Origin: JAFAXD01 sp035472475 | Lineage (GTDB): Bacteria > Pseudomonadota > Alphaproteobacteria > Rhizobiales > Xanthobacteraceae | Assembly (NCBI GenBank): GCA_035472475.1 | Contig: DATIPA010000165.1 | Coordinates: forward strand, 1 to 13,742 | Length of the DNA stretch: 13,742 nucleotides | Direction: 5' to 3' | Shown here: positions 6,683 to 12,328 of the stretch, piece by piece | Layout of the letters: each line of letters opens with the position of its first letter | Numbering within the stretch: position 1 is the stretch's first letter | Position numbers and translations under genes: made by a program | Notes under the pieces: generated by a model | Databases searched by the model: none | Told to the model about the DNA's origin: nothing | The model's input: only the letters and a program-made list of their open reading frames with translations

Positions 6683-6692
6683 CCCCCCCCCC
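6683..6692 (-). repeat. G10 homopolymer next to the start codon of the replication gene
   Basis: Ten C on the plus strand (ten G in the mRNA) end two bases before the ATG at 6680. The distal part of the run is at the correct distance to act as a Shine-Dalgarno by G-C and G-U pairing. Slippage in the run would change spacing but not a reading frame. Confidence 0.85.
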
Positions 6693-6697
6693 ACGGC

Positions 6698-6757
6698 TTA
6701 GAGTGCGGTTGCGTGCGCCTTCTCGGTCCTCGCGAAACTCCGTCGATTGGTGTGCAT
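6698..6757 (-). CDS. Possible 19-residue leader peptide
   Basis: A short frame from the ATG at 6757 to the TAA at 6698-6700, encoding MHTNRRSFARTEKAHATAL. It is preceded by GGAAAGGGGGAACAGTC, which is a better ribosome site than the one in front of the replication gene itself. It ends 17 bases before that gene's start, just before the G run. It could be a leader peptide that keeps the mRNA open or couples translation. It is too short for any homology judgement and may be chance. Confidence 0.35.
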   Translation of the reverse strand: MHTNRRSFARTEKAHATAL

Positions 6758-6813
6758 GACTGTTCCCCCTTTCCGTTCACGAAGATTTCACGTCGATTTC
6801 ACACACTTTCTCC

Positions 6814-6846
6814 GTATAGTAAAAGTGTCGTTGATTTTTGCGACAC
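6814..6846 (-). promoter_or_regulatory. Candidate operator/promoter upstream of the replication gene
   Basis: Two elements are adjacent. First, an inverted repeat GTGTCG-N10-CGACAC (6825-6846). Second, the sequence TACTATAC on the minus strand (6821-6814), the same motif found at the cro and right-arm promoters. TACTAT could be a -10 box for leftward transcription into the leader and replication genes; the matching -35 (GTCGCA, 17 bases upstream) is weak and lies in the inverted repeat, as would suit a repressed or activated promoter. The rest of 6758-6927 holds no gene I can support. Confidence 0.45.
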
Positions 6847-6927
6847 CGCGGCAGGGTTGCATTGCGCCTGAAAATTGCGCATACATTTTGCGTAAACGGC
6901 GTTCGGATCGTTGGGGCGAGCGCCAGC

Positions 6928-7215
6928 TCATGGGATGGGCGGTAGCGATTGAGATTTAGGTCGGGTTCGACCACGGGTGTGGGCCGTGGTGCGGCCGCGT
7001 GTCTTGGCCACATTGAGATCGCGGAAGCGGATCAGCATCTCGGCGGTGAGGATTTCACCGCGCGCCGTCGTCACCTCGATCAGCCGCGACCAATGCGCCG
7101 AACCAATCGAATCGCGATTGTACATCGCCATCGCGGTCATATAGGGCAGCCCCATCACCCGGCTGAATTGCTTAGGCGTCCATAGAGCGAGAACGTCGGT
7201 GAAAGAGCGCAGCAC
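6928..7215 (-). CDS. Cro-like helix-turn-helix regulator
   Basis: A 95-residue protein divergent from the CI-like gene. Residues about 12-60 (WTPKQFSRVMGLPYMTAMAM, then YNRDSIGSAHWSRLIEVTTA) have the layout of alphaproteobacterial prophage Cro-like proteins: a helix-turn-helix with G-L/V-P/S-Y in the turn, then R-x-S-I and H-W-S/xRL. The tail is basic (TRGRTTAHTRGRTRPKSQ). It starts at GTG 7215, because the conserved block begins only 12 codons later and there is no in-frame ATG upstream. No Shine-Dalgarno at a proper distance is present; a promoter places the transcription start at or next to this GTG, so the mRNA may be leaderless. It probably controls the leftward early genes and represses the CI-like gene. 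Confidence 0.78.
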   Translation of the reverse strand: MLRSFTDVLALWTPKQFSRVMGLPYMTAMAMYNRDSIGSAHWSRLIEVTTARGEILTAEMLIRFRDLNVAKTRGRTTAHTRGRTRPKSQSLPPIP

Positions 7216-7221
7216 CCCGCC

Positions 7222-7249
7222 ACTATACGAAGCGCGTAACCATATGCAA
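7222..7249 (-). promoter_or_regulatory. Leftward promoter of the cro-like gene with overlapping operator
   Basis: On the minus strand: -35 TTGCAT (7249-7244), 16-base spacer, -10 TATAGT (7227-7222). The start of transcription is expected about seven bases after the -10, which is the GTG at 7215. The -10 lies within the plus-strand motif ACTATACG (7222-7229), one of four copies around the control region, so a repressor bound there would block this promoter. The remaining part of 7230-7312 must hold the CI promoter, but I see no convincing -10 and -35 for it. Confidence 0.6.
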
Positions 7250-7312
7250 TCGGAAAAGCGCCTAGCGCGTACTGCGAGCGATTACCTTGATTTCCCGCCT
7301 CAGGGAAACACC

Positions 7313-7930
7313 ATGGTCGATCTCGCACGTGCAGCGCGTTTACGCCAGGCGCGCGTCGCCGCCGGATACTCTCGCGCGGTCGATGCGGCCCGCGCCTTTG
7401 GCTGGAACGAGTCGACTTATTTTAGCGGCGAGAACGGGCACCGTGGATTGACGCGCGATGCGCTCGCTCGTTATGCAACCGCTTTTCGTGTCCGCATAGA
7501 TTGGCTAGCATATGGTCAAGGGCCGATGCGAGTCGGTCTGAGAATGATACGAATCGAGGGGCTAGTGGGCAACCTCGGAGCTATTGAACAACAGGAGATC
7601 GGCCTAGAGGAACGAGGCGAAATCGATCTGCCGGAGGGGATCAACCCCGATGAATTCGCCGCGTTTCGCGTGGCCGACAACAGCAACCCTGCACACCTGC
7701 CAGGGGATGTCGCCCTTGTGCCGCGGCACCATGGACCCCCCGAGGACTACATCGGTTGGCGCTGCCTGGTCAGCGTGAAAGACGGACGTCGCCTAATCGG
7801 GACGTTGCTGCGCGGGAGCCGCGCCGGGTTGTTCGTGCTGTTCACCGCAGGCTCTCCCTCGCTGCCTTTGCTCGATATCGAAATCCTCGACGCAGCGCCG
7901 GTCATCTGGGTCAAGCTCGGCGGCGTCTAA
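7313..7930 (+). CDS. CI-like phage repressor (XRE helix-turn-helix plus S24-like domain)
   Basis: A 205-residue protein. The N-terminal XRE-type domain covers about residues 4-66 (ARAARLRQARVAAGYSRAVD, then AARAFGWNESTYFSGENGHR, ALARYATAFRVRIDWLAYGQ), the usual prophage repressor form ending in a W-L-x-x-G. The C-terminal domain has LexA/CI (S24) architecture: AFRVADNSNPAHLPGDVALV, VSVKDGRRLIGTLLRG and PVIWVKLGG. A serine stands at the expected nucleophile place (D-N-S-N instead of G-D-S-M), but the place of the catalytic lysine after DGRRLI is Gly-Thr, so self-cleavage may be lost. AGGGA seven bases upstream supports the start at 7313; an in-frame ATG at 7244 lies in the cro promoter and lacks a ribosome site. 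It should keep lysogeny by binding the control region. Confidence 0.87.
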   Translation: MVDLARAARLRQARVAAGYSRAVDAARAFGWNESTYFSGENGHRGLTRDALARYATAFRVRIDWLAYGQGPMRVGLRMIRIEGLVGNLGAIEQQEIGLEERGEIDLPEGINPDEFAAFRVADNSNPAHLPGDVALVPRHHGPPEDYIGWRCLVSVKDGRRLIGTLLRGSRAGLFVLFTAGSPSLPLLDIEILDAAPVIWVKLGGV

Positions 7931-7940
7931 AAAAAAACAT

Positions 7941-7947
7941 ACTATAC
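7941..7947 (+). promoter_or_regulatory. ACTATAC operator candidate after the repressor gene
   Basis: The copy CATACTATACAAAATG follows the stop of the repressor gene and a run of nine A. It lies 42 bases (four helical turns) before the next copy at 7983, so both would face the same side of the helix. No promoter of its own is convincing here. Confidence 0.45.
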
Positions 7948-7957
7948 AAAATGCGTG

Positions 7958-7990
7958 TTGCTAGATTTCCGTTCGCGCGCCTACTATACG
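7958..7990 (+). promoter_or_regulatory. Rightward promoter of the HIRAN-gene operon with operator
   Basis: -35 TTGCTA (7958-7963), 18-base spacer, -10 TACTAT (7982-7987). The -10 is part of the repeated motif TACTATACG. Transcription would start near 7994 and give a leader of about 30 bases with the ribosome site GGGGGAGGAAGG before the ATG at 8024. The overlap of motif and -10 suggests control by the CI- or Cro-like protein. Confidence 0.5.
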
Positions 7991-8023
7991 CTCGGCGTAG
8001 GCTTGCGAGGGGGAGGAAGGCAT

Positions 8024-8593
8024 ATGCAGCACGCTTGCCATTGGCCCGGCTGCGAGGTCGAAACCCCGCCTAGCCTGTTTATGTGCCGGCCGCACTGGCA
8101 TGCGCTGCCGCGGGCGCTGCGGCGCGCGGTTTGGGACGCCTACCGCAAGGGCCAGGAACGCGACAAGGACCCGTCGCGCGAATATGTCGCCGCCGCCCGC
8201 GCGGCGCTCGATTGGGCGCTCGGTGCGGTGCTCACCGGTGCAGGGCCGGCCATGAGCCAACGAACCGTGATCGTCGGAACCGGGCACAAGGGCGCGCAAG
8301 CGCTCCGCACGCTGGCCCGCCTGCGGCCGGGCGATGTGCTGCGCCTGGTGCGCGAGCCCGCCAACGCATTCGACCGCGATGCCGTCGCCGTCTATGCCGG
8401 CCCGCAGCATCTCGGCTATGTGCCGCGCCAGCACAATGCCGGTCTCGCCCGTACCCTCGACGACGATCCCGCGAGCCTGGTGGCGGTGCTGACCGCCGAA
8501 GCGATCGTCAGCGACGGCAAGGTCCGCTTCGCGCCCAAGATCGAGATCCGCGACCGGCTCGACGATCTGCTGACCCGGAGCGCCGATGCCTGA
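8024..8593 (+). CDS. Zinc-binding domain fused to a HIRAN domain
   Basis: A 189-residue protein. Residues 1-70 hold a small zinc-binding module: Cys5, Cys10, Cys21 and His24 (ACHWPGCE and MCRPHW), followed by LPRALRRAVWDAYRKGQE and PSREYVAAARAALDWAL, a form common as a short phage protein. Residues about 78-165 are a HIRAN domain: VIVGTGHKGAQA, LRPGDVLRLVREPANAFDRD, AVAVYAGPQHLGYVPRQHNA. In HLTF and Rad5 proteins HIRAN binds 3' DNA ends at stalled forks; in phages it occurs alone and is thought to sense damaged DNA. An internal ATG (8252) at the domain border could also give the HIRAN part alone. A start at 7955 would lie upstream of the promoter; GGAGG before 8024 decides the start. The stop overlaps the next small gene by eight bases. 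Confidence 0.85.
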   Translation: MQHACHWPGCEVETPPSLFMCRPHWHALPRALRRAVWDAYRKGQERDKDPSREYVAAARAALDWALGAVLTGAGPAMSQRTVIVGTGHKGAQALRTLARLRPGDVLRLVREPANAFDRDAVAVYAGPQHLGYVPRQHNAGLARTLDDDPASLVAVLTAEAIVSDGKVRFAPKIEIRDRLDDLLTRSADA

Positions 8594-8681
8594 GGACTGC
8601 TGGTGCTGGCTCTTGGTCGCCGCGGTCGACATCGTCGCCGCAGGTCTCTTCGTGAAGTTCTGGAGGATGGCCCGCGAATGA
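8586..8681 (+). CDS. Very small membrane protein, 31 aa
   Basis: The frame from the ATG at 8586 to the TGA at 8679-8681 encodes MPEDCWCWLLVAAVDIVAAG followed by LFVKFWRMARE. It is one predicted membrane helix with an acidic N-terminus and a basic C-terminus. The start overlaps the stop of the HIRAN gene by eight bases, and its stop overlaps the start of the next gene (ATGA), which fits a real coupled gene. Function is unknown; tiny single-helix phage proteins can act in superinfection exclusion, in lysis control or as membrane anchors. Confidence 0.6.
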   Translation: MPEDCWCWLLVAAVDIVAAGLFVKFWRMARE

Positions 8682-8863
8682 GGCTATCGATCTTCTACTG
8701 GACCCTGCTCGCTGTCGCCGCCGCGGCTACCGTTTGGGACCGCTGGCCGCAGACCCGCCGCGGCCGGTACGAGGAGCCGCCGCCCGCGTGGCGGCCGATT
8801 GGCGCCCCGCTTCTCGTCTACCTGCTGCTGCTCATCCTCGGCCTCACGGTCTTCAACCGATGA
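8678..8863 (+). CDS. Small membrane protein, 61 aa, two predicted helices
   Basis: The frame starts MRLSIFYWTLLAVAAAATVW (helix 1), has a loop with basic and proline-rich sequence (DRWPQTRRGRYEEPPPAW) and ends LLVYLLLLILGLTVFNR (helix 2). ATGA overlap with the 31-residue gene upstream. The GGAGGATGGCCCGCGA just before the ATG gives a ribosome site. It is not a standard holin arrangement, and no endolysin is near, so I do not call it a holin. It may work together with the 31-residue protein in the membrane. Confidence 0.65.
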   Translation: MRLSIFYWTLLAVAAAATVWDRWPQTRRGRYEEPPPAWRPIGAPLLVYLLLLILGLTVFNR

Positions 8864-8894
8864 CCGGATTCGATGGCTAAACAAAGGAGAAAAC

Positions 8895-9164
8895 ATGGCT
8901 GAAGCACCACCACCCGTAGCACGCACATCACTCGGACTTCGCAATGCTTTGTTCGATGAAATCGACAGTCTTCGCCGTGGCGAAACCGAAGCGAAACGAG
9001 CACATGCAGTCGCGCGCATCGCTACGGAAATCATTAACACGGTCAAAATGGAGATGGAGGTCGCCGACTACATGCAACTAAAAAAACAGCAAAGCACTCG
9101 CCGGCAAATCGCGCCCATTGATTTCACCTCGGACATCATGCCGGAAGCGGAAGCGGCCGAATAG
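8895..9164 (+). CDS. Small hypothetical phage protein, 89 aa
   Basis: Not recognised. It is helical and charged (ALFDEIDSLRRGETEAKRAH, then AVARIATEIINTVKMEMEVA), with a disordered start and end, no cysteines and no membrane segment. AAAGGAG five bases before the ATG is a strong ribosome site. Its codons are less GC-rich than the neighbours. The helical middle is like that of small phage proteins found before recombination genes, but this is only a general impression. Confidence 0.72.
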   Translation: MAEAPPPVARTSLGLRNALFDEIDSLRRGETEAKRAHAVARIATEIINTVKMEMEVADYMQLKKQQSTRRQIAPIDFTSDIMPEAEAAE

Positions 9165-9165
9165 C

Positions 9166-9612
9166 ATGCTCGATTGGTCCAAGGTCAGGTTTGCCGATTG
9201 CCGCCTCTGCAGCGCGATGCTCGACGAGCGCGACCTTGCCCGGCCATTAGACGGGCGCTTCGACCTATGCGCCAAATGTCAAGAAAAGTGTCGCCTTTGG
9301 CATTACCGGCGGGCTGGTTGGGACTCCGTAAGCGTCGTGGCGGATAACGATCGTCGCCGCAAACTCGGAGCGCTAACGGTAGCTCAGGCAAACGAGGCAT
9401 GGCGACAGAACCGAGCGTTCGCTGACCTCCGCGACCCTCAGTATCCATTCAAGGTCGGTGATCACATCGCGGTGTGCAAGCGGCCAGAGTTCTGGCGAGT
9501 GCTCGAATCGATCGACGTTACCGATTGGATACGGCTGCAATTAGAAAAGATCGCGGCCAAGCGGCGGCACGGTGTCACCTCCCCTCCGCCCAAAACTGCC
9601 GATGCCTCGTAA
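9166..9612 (+). CDS. Small zinc-ribbon-like protein, 148 aa
   Basis: The frame starts one base after the stop of the previous gene (TAG-C-ATG). The N-terminal part holds two paired-cysteine knuckles, ADCRLCSAM and DLCAKCQEKC, spaced about 25 residues, which suggests a zinc ribbon. The rest is a mixed region (GALTVAQANEAWRQNRAFAD) and a basic C-terminal end (KIAAKRRHG). I do not know the family. It may bind nucleic acid or serve as a partner adapter. The stop overlaps the next gene's ATG by 11 bases. Confidence 0.72.
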   Translation: MLDWSKVRFADCRLCSAMLDERDLARPLDGRFDLCAKCQEKCRLWHYRRAGWDSVSVVADNDRRRKLGALTVAQANEAWRQNRAFADLRDPQYPFKVGDHIAVCKRPEFWRVLESIDVTDWIRLQLEKIAAKRRHGVTSPPPKTADAS

Positions 9613-9988
9613 GCCCGCACTTCCCGTCCTCGCGCGCCGCGGCACCTCGCCTAACGAGCCGGAATGCGGCTGGTGGCTGGTCCGGTGGCGCCGCGACTCG
9701 GCCGAGACGCCGGCGCGGATCTGGCGCTCTTCGCATGAGCCGGGAAACCCCGAGAATGAATTGTCGACCGGTCCGGTCTGGATGGCCGAGATCGGCGGCG
9801 AGAATGTCGACCCGCTGACCGTCTGGGCGGGCCTGCGCAAGCGGCCCATTTCCAAGGCCGAATTTGATTTTCGCCTCGCCGATCAGGCGTGGTTGCAGCG
9901 CGCGCGCCCGGAGGATCCCAAGGTGTCGCCGCGCCGCCCGGTCGACCTGGCGACGATGGCACCACCCTTCGCAAAGGCCGCTCGATGA
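9602..9988 (+). CDS. Hypothetical phage protein, 128 aa
   Basis: Not recognised. Chosen start is the ATG at 9602 (MPRKPALPVLARRGTSPNEP), which overlaps the previous stop. An earlier in-frame ATG at 9572 would extend further into the previous gene and has no better ribosome site. The body has a Trp-rich segment (CGWWLVRWRRD), IWRSSHEPGNPENELSTGPV and a basic proline-rich end. No membrane or signal parts. The stop forms an ATGA overlap with the next gene. Confidence 0.65.
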   Translation: MPRKPALPVLARRGTSPNEPECGWWLVRWRRDSAETPARIWRSSHEPGNPENELSTGPVWMAEIGGENVDPLTVWAGLRKRPISKAEFDFRLADQAWLQRARPEDPKVSPRRPVDLATMAPPFAKAAR

Positions 9989-10824
9989 ATGATCTGACGC
10001 AAGGCGATCTGATCCACGACCCCAGCACCAACCTGCCGCCGCTCGGCGAGCTGCTGACCGAAGAGACGGCCGGGCTGAAGACGCGCGCCGACGAGCTCGT
10101 CCTCGATGCCCGCGAGCATGCCGTCGTCGCCACCGAGGACGACGCGGAGCGAGCGACGCTGCTGCTGGCGATGATGCGCGGGCATTATGACGTCATCGAC
10201 GCGGCCCGCCAGGACCGCAAGGCGCCTTACCTAGAAAACGGGCGGATCGTCGACGCACACTATGCCGACCTGCAGTTGCCGCTCGTCGGGCCATCGCCGA
10301 AACAGCGGCTCACCGGGGCATATGGCGAATTGCACGCGCGGCTCGACGGCTTTCGCAAGCGCAAGGAAGCCGAGGCGGCGGCCGAGCGGGCGCGGCTAGA
10401 GGCCGAGGCGCGTCGTCAGCGCGAAGCGGCCGAAGTCGCCGAGCGGGCCCGCCGCGAGGCCGAAGAGGCGCAGCGCCGCGCCGTCGACACCGCTGCGCGC
10501 GAACGGGCAAGGCGCGAGAAAATCGAAGCCGAACTCGCCGCGCGCAAGGCGGCCGACGCCGCGGTCGACCTCGAGGCCCGCGCGCTGAACGCCGAGGCCT
10601 CGCAAACGATTTACAGCGGCTATGGTCCCCGAGCGACCAGACGGATGATCCGATCTGTCGAGATCATCGACCTCAGTCTGGCGCTGAAACATTGTCTTCG
10701 AATTGATCAACATCGAATTCGCGAAGTAATTCAAGATATTTACAATAAACAGCTAAGAGCCGGCGTTCGAGAACTTCCCGGCGCTAAAATCATTGAGGAT
10801 TCGGTTACTACGGTAAGGCGATGA
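9985..10824 (+). CDS. Coiled-coil phage protein, 279 aa
   Basis: A three-part protein. Residues 1-110 are a helical domain (LTEETAGLKTRADELVLDAR, then LLLAMMRGHYDVIDAARQDR). Residues about 120-205 are a long, highly charged Ala/Glu/Arg coiled coil (for example EARRQREAAEVAERARREAE). The C-terminal 70 residues are different: less GC-rich, with YGPRATRRMIRSVEIIDLSL and then KIIEDSVTTVRR, a compact domain. Such proteins occur beside RecT-type recombinases in alphaproteobacterial prophages, so a role in recombination or a nuclease-associated scaffold is possible; no catalytic motif is seen. It starts at the ATGA overlap with the previous stop. The last part (from about 10600) is richer in A/T than the first. 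Confidence 0.75.
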   Translation: MNDLTQGDLIHDPSTNLPPLGELLTEETAGLKTRADELVLDAREHAVVATEDDAERATLLLAMMRGHYDVIDAARQDRKAPYLENGRIVDAHYADLQLPLVGPSPKQRLTGAYGELHARLDGFRKRKEAEAAAERARLEAEARRQREAAEVAERARREAEEAQRRAVDTAARERARREKIEAELAARKAADAAVDLEARALNAEASQTIYSGYGPRATRRMIRSVEIIDLSLALKHCLRIDQHRIREVIQDIYNKQLRAGVRELPGAKIIEDSVTTVRR

Positions 10825-10829
10825 TTTCC

Positions 10830-10944
10830 GTCGCATCGCAGCTCGCCGCCTCGCACCGCATCGCACCGCGCCACCCCGCCGCACATTGCCTCGCTGCGCT
10901 GCTCTCCGCACCGCTTCGCAGCGCCACGCTTCGCAACGCAACGC
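10830..10944 (+). repeat. Pentanucleotide tract 4 (sense NNCGC units)
   Basis: Exactly 23 in-phase five-base units on the plus strand, starting five bases after the stop of the coiled-coil gene. Hand counts: fifth base C in 23 of 23, third base C in 22 of 23, fourth base G in 19 with A and T in two each. The last two units are AACGC AACGC, the same as in the minus-strand tracts. After the tract a short leader leads to GGAGGG and the recombinase start. The orientation follows the gene direction, so it is inverted relative to the other three on the plus strand. Confidence 0.92.
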
Positions 10945-10984
10945 GCCTACGCACATGAAACCAAACCCATGGAGGGACCCACCG

Positions 10985-12328
10985 ATGCCTGACAGTCGCG
11001 AAGAGCAGATCGAGCGCAAGATCGATCGCGAGATCGCCGGTGCGGTCGCCTTGGCGAGCCACCCGAGCGGGGCGGTGACAATCGCGCCGCGGAACATGAC
11101 CGAGTTGATGGAATTCGCCAAATTGATGGCGATCAGCGGCGTCTGTGTGCGACCACAGTTCCGCGGCAATCCCGGCGCTTGTTTGTCGATCGCGATGCAG
11201 GCCTTCGCCTGGGCGGCCGACCCGTTCGCCGTCTGCAACAAAGCCTATGTCGTGAAGAACCGGGCAGGTGAAGAGACAATCGCGTTTGAGGCGCAGTTGA
11301 TCCATGCGATCGTCAACACCCGCGCGCCGCTGAAGCGCCGGCTGCAGCCGACTTACAAAGGCGAAAACGGCAAGCCCGACACCAGCACCCGCTCTTGCTT
11401 GATCCAGGGCTGGTTGATCGGCGAGGATGACGTGTTCGAATACGAATCGCCGATGATCAAAGACATCGGCGTCAAGAATTCTCCACTGTGGATTGCTGAC
11501 CCGGACCAGCAGCTACACTATTACAGCACCAGGGCTTGGGCGCGGCGGCACGTGCCCGAGATCCTGCTCGGCATCTACACCCCCGAGGAGGCGCGCGGCG
11601 AGATCATCGACGTCGAGGCGACGGAGATCGGCGAGCGGCCGCGCCGCGAGGACTTCGCCGAGCCCGAGCCCGCCACAAACGAAGCGGTAAAAAGTTACAC
11701 GCCCGAGGCGGAAGACGAGCCCGAGGTCACGGCGGACCCGTTCGTCGTCATCGGTGCGCACGGCGACGAGCAGCAATTCGACACCGCCGAGGCAGCGGCC
11801 GAGGCCTTTGAAGCGGCGATCGAAGAGGCCGCGAACGCGCGCGCCGATCTTGGAGTCGCGGCATGCTGGGAGAACAACGCCGCGCTGATCTTCGATCTGC
11901 GCGAGCGGGGCTATGACGATCTCGCCGACGGTCTCGGGCGCTTCTATAGCGAGCAGCTCGCCGCCGCGGACAGCAAGCCGGCTGCTCCTAGCGAGCCCAC
12001 GGCGCAGCGCGGGCGCCGCCCAGCGAGCAAGTCGGCGGCAGCAGCTACAACGGCAGCCCCCGAGAAGACGGCCCCTGCCGAGCCCCCGGAGAGCCCGAAG
12101 ATCGAGGTTATCAAGCCGATCCGGCTGTCCCAGGATCGCGGCTGGGATTGGCCCGCCTTCGCCGAGGCGATGATCGCCGCCGGACGGCGCCTGCCACCGG
12201 CACGTCTCTCCGAGTTCCGCGGCGTGCAGGCCTCGATGTTCGACGTCTTGCGGCAAAGCAACAAAGCCGAATGGGCGCGTGTCAACCAGGCGCTCGCAGA
12301 TCATGAGCGCGAGGGAACCGCGGCATGA
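10985..12328 (+). CDS. recT: RecT-family single-strand annealing recombinase
   Basis: A 447-residue protein. The first 220 residues have the RecT/Bet-like core: TELMEFAKLMAISGVCV, FRGNPGACLSIAMQAFAWAA, DPFAVCNKAYVVKN, IAFEAQLIHAIVNTRAPLKR, then ENGKPDTSTRSCLIQGWLIG, NSPLWIADPDQQLHYYSTRA and HVPEILLGIYTPEE. RecT proteins anneal complementary single strands in phage recombination. The C-terminal half is longer than the usual family (about 270-300 residues) and has an Ala/Glu-rich linker plus a small last domain (GWDWPAFAEAMIAAGRRLPP). The start is set by GGAGGG eight bases before the ATG at 10985; the alternative ATG at 10955 has no ribosome site, and a longer frame from 10886 lies in the pentanucleotide tract. 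No exonuclease partner is adjacent. The stop overlaps the next start. Confidence 0.88.
   Translation: MPDSREEQIERKIDREIAGAVALASHPSGAVTIAPRNMTELMEFAKLMAISGVCVRPQFRGNPGACLSIAMQAFAWAADPFAVCNKAYVVKNRAGEETIAFEAQLIHAIVNTRAPLKRRLQPTYKGENGKPDTSTRSCLIQGWLIGEDDVFEYESPMIKDIGVKNSPLWIADPDQQLHYYSTRAWARRHVPEILLGIYTPEEARGEIIDVEATEIGERPRREDFAEPEPATNEAVKSYTPEAEDEPEVTADPFVVIGAHGDEQQFDTAEAAAEAFEAAIEEAANARADLGVAACWENNAALIFDLRERGYDDLADGLGRFYSEQLAAADSKPAAPSEPTAQRGRRPASKSAAAATTAAPEKTAPAEPPESPKIEVIKPIRLSQDRGWDWPAFAEAMIAAGRRLPPARLSEFRGVQASMFDVLRQSNKAEWARVNQALADHEREGTAA

Noticed and set aside
7922..7948. Rho-independent terminator at the run of nine A after the repressor gene
   Set aside because: On the plus strand it is A, not T; for minus transcription I see no GC-rich hairpin directly before the T run.
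7961..8632. 223-residue minus-strand frame
   Set aside because: Antisense shadow of the zinc/HIRAN gene, which has domain motifs, a ribosome site and a promoter.
8678..8863. Holin call for the 61-residue membrane protein
   Set aside because: No endolysin or spanin gene is near and the position is in the repressor-controlled right arm.
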